A stretch of 64,000 bases of DNA, from assembly GCF_022811645.1 (NCBI RefSeq), contig NZ_CP094535.1, positions 1 through 64,000 of the forward strand. The letters run 5' to 3'. This DNA comes from Hymenobacter monticola (GTDB lineage: Bacteria > Bacteroidota > Bacteroidia > Cytophagales > Hymenobacteraceae). Of this stretch, positions 27,401 to 36,256 are shown piece by piece. How positions within the stretch are numbered: position 1 is the stretch's first letter; every line of letters begins with the position of its first letter. A model generated the notes under the pieces. It saw only the letters and a list, made by a program, of their open reading frames with translations, ran no database searches and was not told where the DNA came from. The translations under genes were made by a program, and so were the position numbers.

Positions 27401-27434
27401 GAGGCCATCCCTTGCCGGGGATGGCCTCTTTTGC
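27401..27434 (+). terminator. Rho-independent terminator, + direction
   Basis: GAGGCCATCCC (27401-27411) pairs perfectly with GGGATGGCCTC (27418-27428) around a 6-base loop, followed by TTTTGCTT. No + strand protein gene ends here, so it may end a small RNA or block readthrough. Confidence 0.7.
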
Positions 27435-27484
27435 TTACGTACGGAGTAGGCTGCTCTCGTTGAGCAACACAAATATACATGCGG

Positions 27485-27522
27485 ACTTAGTAAACACAAG
27501 TAAATTCTAGTGTTTACTAAGT
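27485..27522. promoter_or_regulatory. Perfect inverted repeat upstream of small regulator gene
   Basis: Two perfect 13-base arms, ACTTAGTAAACAC (27485-27497) and GTGTTTACTAAGT (27510-27522), separated by 12 bases. The site ends about 20 bases before the small regulator gene. It is the expected place for an autorepressor operator. Confidence 0.6.
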
Positions 27523-27559
27523 ATTTTTAGGCATATTACATATGTACTACATTTGTAAG

Positions 27560-27736
27560 ATGAGAAGTGAAGAAGCCGAAAAGAAGCCTCGTAAGCCCCA
27601 AATCGGGGTTGAGGTGACAGAGGAAGAAAAGGAGATAATCGGCAAAGTCGCCAAGTACAGAGGCATGAAGGCCGCTACTTTACTCCGAGCCTTAGCACTC
27701 CAGGAAGCCCGCAATTTGGGCTTCCTAAAGGATTAG
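27560..27736 (+). CDS. Small ribbon-helix-helix-like protein
   Basis: A 58-residue protein from the ATG at 27560; an in-frame ATG at 27542 adds six residues. The pattern QIGVEVTEEEKEIIGKVAKYRGMKAATLLRALALQEA (one short strand, then two helices) fits a ribbon-helix-helix DNA-binding protein like those that control plasmid genes. A perfect inverted repeat sits just upstream and could be its own operator. No toxin gene follows directly; the DUF1016 gene comes from the other direction. Confidence 0.6.
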   Translation: MRSEEAEKKPRKPQIGVEVTEEEKEIIGKVAKYRGMKAATLLRALALQEARNLGFLKD

Positions 27737-27777
27737 AATTTTGGATAAAACTCAGTCAGCCTCATGAGCGTGGTGAC

Positions 27778-28779
27778 CTATAGTTGGTCCAGTTTATCGA
27801 TTTCCTTCTTCACCTCTGCCATTAATGCCTGCTCAGTGGGTAGGTACAGCTGGTACTTGCTGGCCACAATGGTTTGGTTATCGGCCGGGAGGCTGATTTT
27901 CACCACCGCGTCGTTCTTGTCGGCGCAGAGCAGGATGCCGATGGTGGGGTTTTCGTGGGGCAGCTTTTCGAGCCGGTCGTAGTAGTTCACGTACATCTGG
28001 AGCTGGCCCAGGTCCTGGTGGGTGAGCTTGTCGGTCTTGATTTCGACCAGCACGAAGCACTGCAGCAGCCGGTTGTAGAACACCAGGTCCACGAAAAAAT
28101 CGTCGCCGTCGAGGTGCAGCCGCTGCTGCCGTGCCACGAACGAAAAGCCGTTGCCCAACTCCAGCAGGAACTCCTGCAGGTGCGTTATCAGGGCCGTTTC
28201 CAGGTCGCGCTCATAGTAAGCGGCTTCGCGCTTCAGGCCCAGAAACTCCAGTACCATGGGGTCTTTGATGATGTCGCGGGCCTCCGTGGGCAGCTTTTCC
28301 TGGCGGGCCACGGCCAGCACGGCGGCTACGTCGTTGCTCAACAGCAGGCGCTCGAAGAGCTGGCTGTTCACCTGCCGCTCCAGTTGCCGGGCCGACCAGT
28401 TGTTTTTGGCTGCTTCGGCCAGGTAAAACTCGCGCTTGTCGGGATTGTCGAGGCTGATAAGCGTTTTGTAGTGCGTCCAGCTCAATTGCGTCCGCAGTGC
28501 GGACGCAATGGGGAAGGTGCGGTAAAACTGGCGGTAGCGTTCCAATTGCCGCCCCGAAAACCCGCTGCCAAATTGCGGCTGTAGCTCCGCTGCCAAGCCT
28601 TTGATAAGACCACTGCCATAGGCGGCCCGGTCGGCGCCGTGCTGCTCTTCTTCCACAATGACCTGCCCAATATGCCAATACAGAAGAACTCGCTCGGCAT
28701 CGATGGCGCGCACTGCACGTTCACGTGCCTGCGTGATAAGGCTGCGCACAGCGGTCACTAATTCAGGTTTTATAAGCAT
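27778..28779 (-). CDS. DUF1016/YhcG-family PD-(D/E)XK nuclease
   Basis: The protein (333 residues from the ATG at 28779) has the two YhcG parts in order: an N-terminal helical domain (LLYWHIGQVIVEEEQ, then YGSGLIKGLAAELQPQFGSGFS), and a C-terminal PD-(D/E)XK-type fold with DFFVDLVFYNRLLQCFVLVEIK, where the D...EIK residues form the catalytic site. Such proteins are restriction- or recombination-like nucleases of unclear role, often near mobile elements and restriction systems. No methylase is adjacent. The longer start at a TTG (28821) is less likely. Confidence 0.9.
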   Translation of the reverse strand: MLIKPELVTAVRSLITQARERAVRAIDAERVLLYWHIGQVIVEEEQHGADRAAYGSGLIKGLAAELQPQFGSGFSGRQLERYRQFYRTFPIASALRTQLSWTHYKTLISLDNPDKREFYLAEAAKNNWSARQLERQVNSQLFERLLLSNDVAAVLAVARQEKLPTEARDIIKDPMVLEFLGLKREAAYYERDLETALITHLQEFLLELGNGFSFVARQQRLHLDGDDFFVDLVFYNRLLQCFVLVEIKTDKLTHQDLGQLQMYVNYYDRLEKLPHENPTIGILLCADKNDAVVKISLPADNQTIVASKYQLYLPTEQALMAEVKKEIDKLDQL

Positions 28780-29006
28780 GTGGCAAAGGCCTGGTGGGTG
28801 AACGGTTTCCTGACTAGTCAATTAAAAATGGGTAGCAGATAACTTGGGCAGCGGTTTTGCTATCCGGTAGAGCAGCCCATTCCCCAGGTAAAGATGGCCT
28901 ATTGCGTAACGTTCGGCACTACCTGGAAGCTCTTAAAACCTCATGAAAAGGGCAGTGATGGCCGCAACGCAGTGTATAATTGGGACTGGCAGCACATAGC
29001 GCGAAA

Positions 29007-29354
29007 CTACGTGCCACCGCGGCGGTACCATTCGGCCCGCGCCTCGGCCCCGTACCAGACGGCACAGCGTGTAAGTAGCTGCGGATTGCCCGGCTCGGTG
29101 AATAATTCGAGCGGTCCCAGACCGAGTAGCGGCAACCCATCTCGGCGCACGTAGCGGTAGCCGTCGGGCACCATGTCGATGGCAATGGCGTCGGCGTAAG
29201 CTTGCAGCAGGACGGCTTCTTCTTCGGGCACGTATTCCCCGGCGACGCGCAGGGCCGCCTGTAAAGCCGGAGCCAGCGCCAGCGGGCGGTGCCGTAGGAT
29301 GGCATCGGCGAGCAACTGTTCTTCTACGGTGGGGTGGGCGACAATCGGGGACAT
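29007..29354 (-). CDS. Hypothetical protein, 115 residues
   Basis: Not recognised. Read from the ATG at 29354. It is a compact soluble protein with an AGEYVPEEEAVLLQAYADAIAI helix. It follows the umuC stop by about 18 bases and is probably the last gene of the umuDC transcript. No known domain. Confidence 0.55.
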   Translation of the reverse strand: MSPIVAHPTVEEQLLADAILRHRPLALAPALQAALRVAGEYVPEEEAVLLQAYADAIAIDMVPDGYRYVRRDGLPLLGLGPLELFTEPGNPQLLTRCAVWYGAEARAEWYRRGGT

Positions 29355-29371
29355 GGTGCGCAGAGGCCTAT

Positions 29372-30670
29372 TTAGCCAACGAGGAGTAAATCCTCCAGCC
29401 GGGTGGTATACTGAGGCGTACGCCACTGCGCCTGGCCTTCCCAGGGGGACACGACCTGCCCGGGGGCCAGGGCCGTGGCGGCCAGGCGCACCGTGCCTTT
29501 GCCAAAGCGGCGGTTCAGCGCGTCGAGCTCGGCCATGAGGCGGGCGCGCTTTTCCGAAACCGGCGCCACTTCAAATAAACCGAGCTGGGCCTGGCCGGCG
29601 GGCTCCAGCCCGTCGAGCACGACCCCGGCGTTGGTGTAGCGATGGCCGGCCTGCCAGAGCTTCTTGAGCGCGGCCCGGGCGTAGCGCACCAGCGCGACGG
29701 TGTCGCTGGTGGCCACCGGCAGCGTGAGGGTCGTTGAACACGAGTAGGGCGGGGGCTCCGGCCCGTAGCGGCTCTTGCCCAGGAACACGGTCAGCAGGTG
29801 GGCCGCGTCACCCTGGCGGCGCAGCTTCTCGGCGGCCCGCGAAGCAAAGGCGCTCACGGCCCCTGTCACGTCGGGAAACGCGCTCAGGGGCCGGCCAAAC
29901 GTGCGCGAGCAGCACAGGCTGCGGCGGGCCAGCGTGCCGTCCTCGCTCGGGGCCAGCCCGAGGCAGGGGTAGCCCCGCAGCTCGCGCACCAGCCGGGCCC
30001 CGACCACCCCGCCCAGGTGCCGGCGGGCGTAGGCCTCGGTGCAGCCGGCCAGCGCCGCCGCGGTAGTGATGCCCGCCGCGTGCAGCTTGGTGGCGTACTG
30101 CCGGCCGATGCCCCAGACGTCTTGCACCGCCACCTGTTCCAGCGCCCAGCGGCGGCGGTCCTCCGAGTCGAGGTGGAGCACCCCGCCCAGGGCCGGCAGT
30201 TTCTTGGCCAGCCGGTTGGCCAGCTTGGCCAGCGTCTTGGTGGGGGCAATGCCCACGCAGGTCGGGATGCCGGTGCGGGCCAGCACGTTGGCGCGCACGG
30301 TGCGGGCGTAGGCATCCAGACTCTCGACCACGAATGGCACCAGCCCGTGCAGGTCCAGGAAGGCCTCGTCGATGGAGTAGACCTCCACCGCCGGGGCCAC
30401 CTGGCCCAGGTACCACATCACCCGGCGCGACATGTCGCCGTAGAGGGCGTAGTTGCTGGAGAACACGGTTACATGGTGCTGCTCCAGCAGGGGCTTGACC
30501 TGGAAGTACGGGTCGCCCATGCGCAGGCCCAGCGCCTTGGCTTCGGCGCTGCGGGATATCAGACAGCCATCATTATTTGACAAAACGACCACGGGACGAC
30601 CATCGAGCCGGGGCTGAAAAACCCGCTCGCAGGACACGTAAAAGTTATTGGCATCGACCAGGGCGTACAT
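29372..30670 (-). CDS. umuC: UmuC-type Y-family DNA polymerase (Pol V subunit)
   Basis: Catalytic subunit of an error-prone translesion polymerase. The 432-residue protein begins with the palm motif [16 protein letters not shown], and has the second catalytic motif [10 protein letters not shown] (residues 98-107). The middle has the [22 protein letters not shown] segment and a helix-hairpin-helix ([15 protein letters not shown]). The C-terminal little-finger domain follows. It lies 31 bases after umuD, as in the usual operon. Plasmid-borne umuDC copies typically raise mutation and UV survival after DNA damage. Confidence 0.95.
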   Translation of the reverse strand: MYALVDANNFYVSCERVFQPRLDGRPVVVLSNNDGCLISRSAEAKALGLRMGDPYFQVKPLLEQHHVTVFSSNYALYGDMSRRVMWYLGQVAPAVEVYSIDEAFLDLHGLVPFVVESLDAYARTVRANVLARTGIPTCVGIAPTKTLAKLANRLAKKLPALGGVLHLDSEDRRRWALEQVAVQDVWGIGRQYATKLHAAGITTAAALAGCTEAYARRHLGGVVGARLVRELRGYPCLGLAPSEDGTLARRSLCCSRTFGRPLSAFPDVTGAVSAFASRAAEKLRRQGDAAHLLTVFLGKSRYGPEPPPYSCSTTLTLPVATSDTVALVRYARAALKKLWQAGHRYTNAGVVLDGLEPAGQAQLGLFEVAPVSEKRARLMAELDALNRRFGKGTVRLAATALAPGQVVSPWEGQAQWRTPQYTTRLEDLLLVG

Positions 30671-30701
30671 CGGGTAGGAGAGGAGGAGAAACCGGGAAAA
30701 A

Positions 30702-31178
30702 TTAGTCGCGCGTGCGCAGCAGCGCGGCCAGCTTGCCGGGAATCAGCTCATGGAGCACGTGGGTCACGACGCCCCAGATTTTCACGTCGCCGGCGTCGTG
30801 GATTTCCCAGGGCTGGTAGGCCGGGTTCTCAGGCTTGAGCCACCAGGTGCCGTGCTCGCAGACCAGGCGCTTGACGGTGCACTCGCCCTCCACCACGGCC
30901 ACGACGATGTGGTTGTGGTCGGCTTCGAGCTGCTTGTCGACGGCCAGCAGGTCGCCCTCGTGAATCTCGGCGTCCTTCATGCTCTCCCCGCTGACGCGCA
31001 CCAGGTAGGTGGCGTCTGGGTGGCGCAGCAGCAGGCGGTTGAGGTCAAAGACTTCGTCCGTGTAATCGGAGGCTGGCGAGGGGAAGCCCGCGGAGACCGT
31101 GCAGCTGAAGAGCGGCAGGAGAAAGGGGGTTTGGTGGGCGTGAACGGGGATTAACTGGACACTTCGCATAGGGGGCAT
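30702..31178 (-). CDS. umuD: UmuD-type S24 peptidase-like protein
   Basis: UmuD cleaves itself when RecA filaments form and then joins UmuC as Pol V. In this 158-residue protein the cleavage region is [14 protein letters not shown] (after about residue 30), the catalytic serine is in [11 protein letters not shown] and the lysine in ECTVKRLV. The SAG pattern takes the place of the Cys-Gly of E. coli UmuD. The start could be the ATG at 31178 or 31169. The upstream 200 bases are AT-rich and hold a short CTAAT/ATTAG symmetry that could be a LexA-like site, unproven. Confidence 0.93.
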   Translation of the reverse strand: MPPMRSVQLIPVHAHQTPFLLPLFSCTVSAGFPSPASDYTDEVFDLNRLLLRHPDATYLVRVSGESMKDAEIHEGDLLAVDKQLEADHNHIVVAVVEGECTVKRLVCEHGTWWLKPENPAYQPWEIHDAGDVKIWGVVTHVLHELIPGKLAALLRTRD

Positions 31179-31382
31179 CAATAGGGCAGTACCACAATAA
31201 TACGCGCTGCTAATAAAATTAGTATGAAAAATGGCTAAAATAAATAGTTAGCACATTGGCCGTTTGATAAAAGAAGTCCGAAAACGATGCGGGAACGGTC
31301 GCGCCGGATTACGTGGTGGACATCACCCAAAGGCAGAGTCGTGCGTATGGCCGTAACTTGATTGTCAATTCTCCCCTTCTAT

Positions 31383-34247
31383 ATGATTTCTTCCGTTACC
31401 CTTCGCCGCTGGCTGGTCAGTGGCCTGGCGCTCCTGGCCCCGGCCGCCGTTTTGGCGCAAGCGCCCGCCCCCACCTTGCTGGACGATTTTAACCGGCCGG
31501 ACAGCCCCACGGTGGGCGCGGGCTGGCTGGAAACCGAAACGACGGCCGGCACGGGCGCTTCCATTGTGAGCAACCAACTCAAGCTCAGCAGCGGGGTGCT
31601 GGGCAAGGACTACGTGTCGCGCGACGTATCGAGCCGCTACAGCCCGGTGCTGCGCCAGAATGCCGACCAGCTGACCTGGCTCTTTAACATGCAGCAGTCG
31701 CGGCCGAACCCGTCGGGGTTCGGGCCCAATAACTACGGGGCGGCCTTCGTGCTGGCCGGTAGCGCGGCGGACTTCACCACCGGCAACGGCTACGCGGTAG
31801 TGTATGGCAATTCGGGCGCGCCGGACAGCCTGAAGCTGGTGCGCTACACCGGCGGGCTGGTAGGCCCCACCAACCTGCGCACGCTGGCGGCGGTGAGCGT
31901 GCCAGTGGCGGCGGGAGCCACGGCCGGGCCGGCGCACACGGTGCGGGTACTCTACGCTCCGGACGAGGACAACTGGACGCTGGAAGTGAGCGCCAACACG
32001 ACCAGCTTTGACGACCCGACCACCGCGACGTTTGTGCGCATCGGCGTGCGCAAGGACTCGTCGTTGGCCGCCACGGCGCTGCCGTGGGTGGGCTGCTTCT
32101 GGAACCATGCCACGACGGCGGCGGAAAATGCGGTGTTTGACAACCTCTACGTGACGGCGCCGTGCACGCTGGGGCCGGAACCAACGCAGGGCGCGACGGC
32201 CGCCGGGGCTTCAAACCTGACCAGCTCGGGGGTGACGCTGAGCTGGACGGCGGGCAACGGCACCGGGCGCCTCGTGGTGGTGCGGCCGGCCAGCGCGGCG
32301 GCGACCGCCCCGGCGGATGGCAGCGTGTACAATGGCAACGCCGCCTTTGGCAGCGGGTCGGGCCTGGGGACCGGGGGCTTCGTGGTCTACACCGGGAGCG
32401 GCAGCACGGTGAACGTCACCAACCTACTGCCCAACACGGCCTATGCCTACCAGGTGTACGAACTGCTGGGCACGGGTTGCACGACCAACTACCGGCAGGC
32501 GACGCCGGCCACGGGTACGTTTACCACCGCGCCCTGCGTGCTGGCGGCTTCGCCCACGGTGGCGACGAGCAATGGCACGGCGACGGCCGCCGGGCGCACG
32601 TCGGCCACCTTTGGCTGGACGCCGGGCAACGGGGCCAACACGCTGGTGGTGGTGCAGCCAACCGGACCCGCAGGGACCTTTCCGGCGAATGCGACGGGCT
32701 ACACGGGCAGTCCGAACTACGGCGGGGGCAGCGGGTTGGGCGGCGGGGCGTTTGTGGTGTACGCCGGCCCGAGCACCACGACCAGCGTGACGGTGACGAA
32801 CCTGGTGCCCGGGACCCAGTACCGGGTGACAGTGTTCGGCTACAACGGGGCCGGGTGCTCGGCCATTTACATGACCTCCTTCTTTGCCACGGTGGTGTAC
32901 AACGTGCCGGTGCCGCCGGTGGGCACGCTGCTGCCTTTTCGCGGAAACATTCACGCCCACAGCAGCTACTCGGACGGCAACCAGGACGGGCTGGCCACGA
33001 CGCCCCTGCAGGATTTTCAGTACGCGGACGCCTCGCTGCACACCGACTTTCTGGGCATCTCGGAGCACAACCACGCCGGGGCGGGCATGAGCCTGCCCAA
33101 CTACGCGCGCGGCCTGCAGCAGGCCGACCAGGCCACGACGAACAGCTTCGTGGCGCTGTACGGGATGGAGTGGGGCGTGATTTCGGGCGGCGGCCACGTG
33201 GTGGTGTACGGCGTGAACCAGTTGCTGGGCTGGGAGCCGGGCAACTACGACGTGCTCACGCCCCGCAACGACTACCAGGCGCTGTTCCGGGAAATCAACC
33301 GGCGGCCGGGCGCCTTTGCGACGCTGGCCCACCCCAACCGCACGGATTACGGCAACCTGACCGGCACGGCGTTCAGCCCGCGGGCGGACTCGGCCATCGT
33401 GGGCACGGTGCTGCGCTCGGGGCCGGCCACGTCGACCAACACCAGCTACACCAACCCCTCGCGGGGCAGCTACACGCCCTACTTCCAGACGCTATTGGCC
33501 AAGGGCTACCACACCGGCATCAGCATCGACCACGACAACCACAACACGACCTTCCTGCGCACGACCCAGGCCCGGCTGGTGGTGCTGGCCCCGGCGCTGA
33601 CCAAGGCCGACATCATGGACGCGCTGCGGCAGCGGCACTTCTATGCCTCGGACGACTGGAACGCGGAGGTGAGCTTCACCCTCAACAGCCAGCCCATGGG
33701 CTCGATTTACGCCGACCAGGCGCCGGCCTCGATGAGCGTGAGCGTGAGCGACGCCGATAACGAGCCGGTCAGCTCGGTGCAGGTGCTGCGCGGGGTGCCG
33801 GGCAACGGGGCCAAGCCGGTGGTGGTGGCCACAGCAGCGGCCGGCGCCACGGCGCTGAGCTACGTAGACCCGCAGGGCGTGAACACCACGGCGTATTACT
33901 ACGCGGTGGTGGCGCAGGCCGACGGGGACAGCATTGTCACTTCCCCTGTGTGGTACACGCGGCGCATCATCACGGCCACAACGCCAGGGGCCGAGGAGGT
34001 GGCATTGGCGGTGTTTCCGAACCCCACGGCGGGCACGGCAACACTGTCCTACTACCTACCGGCGGCCAGTACAGTGCGGGCAGATGTAGTGGACGCAATA
34101 GGCCGAAAGGTGGTGAGCCTAGCAACTGGCCAGCAGCAGGTGGCTGGGCCACACACGTTGGCAGTGCCAACGCTGGCACCGGGGCTTTATACGGTGCAGC
34201 TTACATACAACGCCGGCACCGCTCACTGCAAGCTGATAGTGGAATAA
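31383..34247 (+). CDS. Secreted PHP-domain phosphoesterase with T9SS signal
   Basis: A 954-residue exported protein. A signal peptide (RRWLVSGLALLAPAAVLAQ) is followed by a laminin-G-like region (about 30-250), then two FN3-like repeats that share the LVVV.P...GSG.G.G.FVVY pattern. The metal-dependent PHP domain starts at FRGNIHAHSSYSDG, with HNHAG, EWG and later TLAHPN and IDHDNH segments. The C-terminal 80 residues (VFPNPTAGTATLSY, ending in APGLYTVQLTY...KLIVE) are a type IX secretion sorting domain. It probably acts on phosphate esters or nucleic acid outside the cell; the substrate is unknown. It stands alone, with a terminator after it. Confidence 0.88.
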   Translation: MISSVTLRRWLVSGLALLAPAAVLAQAPAPTLLDDFNRPDSPTVGAGWLETETTAGTGASIVSNQLKLSSGVLGKDYVSRDVSSRYSPVLRQNADQLTWLFNMQQSRPNPSGFGPNNYGAAFVLAGSAADFTTGNGYAVVYGNSGAPDSLKLVRYTGGLVGPTNLRTLAAVSVPVAAGATAGPAHTVRVLYAPDEDNWTLEVSANTTSFDDPTTATFVRIGVRKDSSLAATALPWVGCFWNHATTAAENAVFDNLYVTAPCTLGPEPTQGATAAGASNLTSSGVTLSWTAGNGTGRLVVVRPASAAATAPADGSVYNGNAAFGSGSGLGTGGFVVYTGSGSTVNVTNLLPNTAYAYQVYELLGTGCTTNYRQATPATGTFTTAPCVLAASPTVATSNGTATAAGRTSATFGWTPGNGANTLVVVQPTGPAGTFPANATGYTGSPNYGGGSGLGGGAFVVYAGPSTTTSVTVTNLVPGTQYRVTVFGYNGAGCSAIYMTSFFATVVYNVPVPPVGTLLPFRGNIHAHSSYSDGNQDGLATTPLQDFQYADASLHTDFLGISEHNHAGAGMSLPNYARGLQQADQATTNSFVALYGMEWGVISGGGHVVVYGVNQLLGWEPGNYDVLTPRNDYQALFREINRRPGAFATLAHPNRTDYGNLTGTAFSPRADSAIVGTVLRSGPATSTNTSYTNPSRGSYTPYFQTLLAKGYHTGISIDHDNHNTTFLRTTQARLVVLAPALTKADIMDALRQRHFYASDDWNAEVSFTLNSQPMGSIYADQAPASMSVSVSDADNEPVSSVQVLRGVPGNGAKPVVVATAAAGATALSYVDPQGVNTTAYYYAVVAQADGDSIVTSPVWYTRRIITATTPGAEEVALAVFPNPTAGTATLSYYLPAASTVRADVVDAIGRKVVSLATGQQQVAGPHTLAVPTLAPGLYTVQLTYNAGTAHCKLIVE

Positions 34248-34266
34248 CGTTTCTGGTCAAACCTGA

Positions 34267-34300
34267 ACAGCCCCGTCTTCTTTGGTGAAGCCGGGGCTGT
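34267..34300 (+). terminator. Terminator of PHP gene
   Basis: ACAGCCCCG (34267-34275) pairs with CGGGGCTGT (34292-34300) 20 bases after the stop codon. A short G/T-rich stretch follows. No long T tract. Confidence 0.6.
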
Positions 34301-34305
34301 GTATG

Positions 34306-34509
34306 TTACGACCAAGACATGCCGCCCGCTTTTGCGGCTTGCAACGCCATATGAGGTATGAGTGCTGTCCTATATTCGCCCTCCTTCGTAAACCAAGCAC
34401 ACTGGCAGTCTTGTGTATTGCCGTAGGCAGCGTTTAGCACCACTAAAGCCGGCCCGCCGGTTATTAATTGAACTTTGTCTCCTGCTAAGTGTAGGATTGT
34501 GCTGGCCAT
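34306..34509 (-). CDS. YodC-like DUF2158 protein
   Basis: A small soluble protein of 67 residues from the ATG at 34509. The pattern AGDKVQLITGGPALVV...CQCAWFTKEGEYRTALIP matches the DUF2158 family (YodC), a small beta-barrel-like domain of unknown role. It is separated from the next gene upstream by a bidirectional terminator, so it has its own promoter or is only expressed by readthrough. Confidence 0.75.
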   Translation of the reverse strand: MASTILHLAGDKVQLITGGPALVVLNAAYGNTQDCQCAWFTKEGEYRTALIPHMALQAAKAGGMSWS

Positions 34510-34547
34510 ACAAGAACGAGTTGGTAAAGTGAGCCGCCAAGCTACGA

Positions 34548-34582
34548 AAAAGCCCCGGCTGGTGGTCCGGGGCCTTTTGTTT
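34548..34582. terminator. Bidirectional rho-independent terminator
   Basis: AAAAGCCCCGG (34548-34558) and CCGGGGCCTTTT (34567-34578) form a stem, with T-rich sequence on both sides: CTTTTGTTT on the + strand, CTTTTTCG on the minus strand. On the minus strand it should end the DUF3892 transcript. Confidence 0.75.
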
Positions 34583-34595
34583 GGCATAGGGGATA

Positions 34596-34916
34596 TTAGT
34601 AAATCAGTGAGAAATTGGGCAAATGGTCCAGATTATCCGTCAAACTACTGTCTGGTTTTGAACGCAAATACTTGCTACTCCCACTACCAACAACGTGGAC
34701 GATTTCCCCATGGTACCAAGCCTTGTTTGTAGAATTCCATACCAATGTTGTTACGATATTGCTGGCCTGCTCTACAAGCCGAATAGCATCCGCTTTAGAC
34801 GTTTTGCTCGCCAGCGTGACAGTGTTCTTAGTAGTGTCTGCTACTGTATGAACAGCGTAATGTGTAATTACACCACCTGAGCCTGTCCAAACGCCGGATA
34901 TTCTGTATGTAGCCAT
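34596..34916 (-). CDS. DUF3892 domain protein
   Basis: 106 residues, beta-rich, starting ATYRISGVWTGSGGVITHYAVH, the usual start of DUF3892 proteins. These small proteins have no known activity. It ends the minus-strand cluster before a strong terminator. Confidence 0.8.
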   Translation of the reverse strand: MATYRISGVWTGSGGVITHYAVHTVADTTKNTVTLASKTSKADAIRLVEQASNIVTTLVWNSTNKAWYHGEIVHVVGSGSSKYLRSKPDSSLTDNLDHLPNFSLIY

Positions 34917-34981
34917 GATTTTGGTTTTTTAAGCAAAAAAGTGAGTTGAAGTGAGTGCGTTGCGCAGAATGAACACCGCGG

Positions 34982-35548
34982 CTAGTATGTCTCGGTTTCC
35001 GACAGGTAGGCCCGCGATAAGTACCCTTCTACTTCGCCCTCGGCCGTCGTCGTGCTCACCTTCACCCACTTCGCGTTGGTGAGTTCCTGCACCGTCACCA
35101 CATCGTTGCGTTCCAGGACGCGAACAACCGCAGAATCAGCAGATGGCGCTGCCCGCAGGTTAAGCGTCGTAGCGGCCACGTAGTAGTCCCCACTCACTCC
35201 GATAGCTACCTTGGAGGGCGTCGGCGCTAACACATGGCCTGAGCCCCCACCTCGATAGGAGCGGCTTGTCTTGGTGGATGCTCGGGAAGGAGAGCGATAA
35301 GTACGCCGCGGTGTTGATGGGGCGCACACGCCGCAGGTTCCCCCGCCACCGGCGCAGTGGCCACAGTAGTTGCAATTGGAGCAAGCACGGCAAGAGGCGT
35401 CGCCAGAGCATCGGGCCAGTTTGGCTAATGGATTAGCAAGACGGAACGAGGCCTTGCGGGGAGTGGCGTGGCTTGCTTTTCCACCGCCATCGTTCGGTGG
35501 TATGGCCCCGGTGAAGAGCAGAGAAAGGAACAGTAGGAGCAGTTTCAT
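34982..35548 (-). CDS. Exported SH3-domain protein with Cys-rich segment
   Basis: 188 residues from the ATG at 35548. Order: signal peptide (KLLLLFLSLLFTGAIPP), a basic linker, a Cys-rich segment with seven cysteines in about 25 residues (CSGDASCRACSNCNYCGHC, then CGVC), a Ser/Arg-rich linker, and an SH3b domain (TLNLRAAPSADSAVVRVLERND...VKVSTTTAEGEVEGYL). SH3b domains bind cell-wall peptides or partners. The cysteines may bind metal or form disulfides in the periplasm. Domain combination is unusual. Confidence 0.75.
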   Translation of the reverse strand: MKLLLLFLSLLFTGAIPPNDGGGKASHATPRKASFRLANPLAKLARCSGDASCRACSNCNYCGHCAGGGGTCGVCAPSTPRRTYRSPSRASTKTSRSYRGGGSGHVLAPTPSKVAIGVSGDYYVAATTLNLRAAPSADSAVVRVLERNDVVTVQELTNAKWVKVSTTTAEGEVEGYLSRAYLSETETY

Positions 35549-35573
35549 TCGGTAGAACCTGTTAAAAGATGAA

Positions 35574-36026
35574 TTAGTCGATAGCCGTCGCGCCAGCAAT
35601 GCCAATGCTTACGGTGGCCACTTCGTTGGGCGCAGCCGTCTTCAGCTTGTAATGCGTCGTGCCTTGCGGGCGCACGAGCTCGTAGATGGGGTACTGCTGG
35701 GTGCCCAATTCGGTCTGGGTTTGGGAGTACCAGGTGACCGATAAGACCGGGTCTTTGAATCGGGCCAGCGTGGCTTGGTTCGTGATGTCGCCTTCGAGCA
35801 CGAGCTGGTTGATGAAGTTGCGGTGGTGCGTGCCCTGCACTTGCAAGTACTCCTGCGGCGCCGACTGCTCGCGCTGGAGTAATTCGGCGCGTAACTCCGC
35901 GGCGGTTTTGGGACGGGCTGCTGGCACTTCAACGGTGTAATCGTTGCCGTGGGAGTTGGCTTGGGAGCAGGATTGAGTTAGCGCGAGAAAGATAAGCGCA
36001 GAGATAGGCAGTAGCGGTTTGAGCAT
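35574..36026 (-). CDS. Hypothetical lipoprotein
   Basis: 150 residues with a lipobox, LTQSCSQ: the cysteine at about residue 20 should be lipidated after signal cleavage. The mature part, about 130 residues, has the segment LRAELLQREQSAPQEYLQVQGTHHRNF followed by beta-strands. No family is recognised. It ends about 26 bases before the SH3 gene. Confidence 0.7.
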   Translation of the reverse strand: MLKPLLPISALIFLALTQSCSQANSHGNDYTVEVPAARPKTAAELRAELLQREQSAPQEYLQVQGTHHRNFINQLVLEGDITNQATLARFKDPVLSVTWYSQTQTELGTQQYPIYELVRPQGTTHYKLKTAAPNEVATVSIGIAGATAID

Positions 36027-36040
36027 TGGATGTCGAATGA

Positions 36041-36241
36041 TTAGTGACTGCGACGCTGAAAGTTGATGATGGCCTCCTTGTCTCGGAGGTGGCCTTCCAA
36101 TTCTTGAATCCGGACGTGTGCGACCTCAAGAGGTTGGCGGGCATTTTTATGCCCTTTGCGGATGCCGCTGGTGTAGGCAATAATGAGCAGTGCGGCCAAT
36201 GTTAGCAGCAGGCCGCCAACCATGATTGGGAAGTAGAACAT
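36041..36241 (-). CDS. Small single-pass membrane protein
   Basis: 66 residues. One membrane segment near the N terminus (IMVGGLLLTLAALLIIAYTSG) is followed by a charged, coiled-coil-like tail (EVAHVRIQELEGHLRDKEAI). It probably sits in the inner membrane with its tail in the cytoplasm. Located between the GIY-YIG and lipoprotein genes. Confidence 0.65.
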   Translation of the reverse strand: MFYFPIMVGGLLLTLAALLIIAYTSGIRKGHKNARQPLEVAHVRIQELEGHLRDKEAIINFQRRSH

Positions 36242-36256
36242 GTCGCGTAAAGTGAA

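Noticed and set aside
27542..28779. RHH-like gene and DUF1016 gene as an antitoxin-toxin pair.
   Set aside because: They are convergent and not cotranscribed, and DUF1016 proteins are not established partners of RHH antitoxins.
32162..33760. Second + strand frame of 532 codons inside the PHP gene.
   Set aside because: Product is a Gly/Arg/His/Gln-rich shadow of the PHP gene with no domain; the other frame has signal peptide, PHP and sorting domains.
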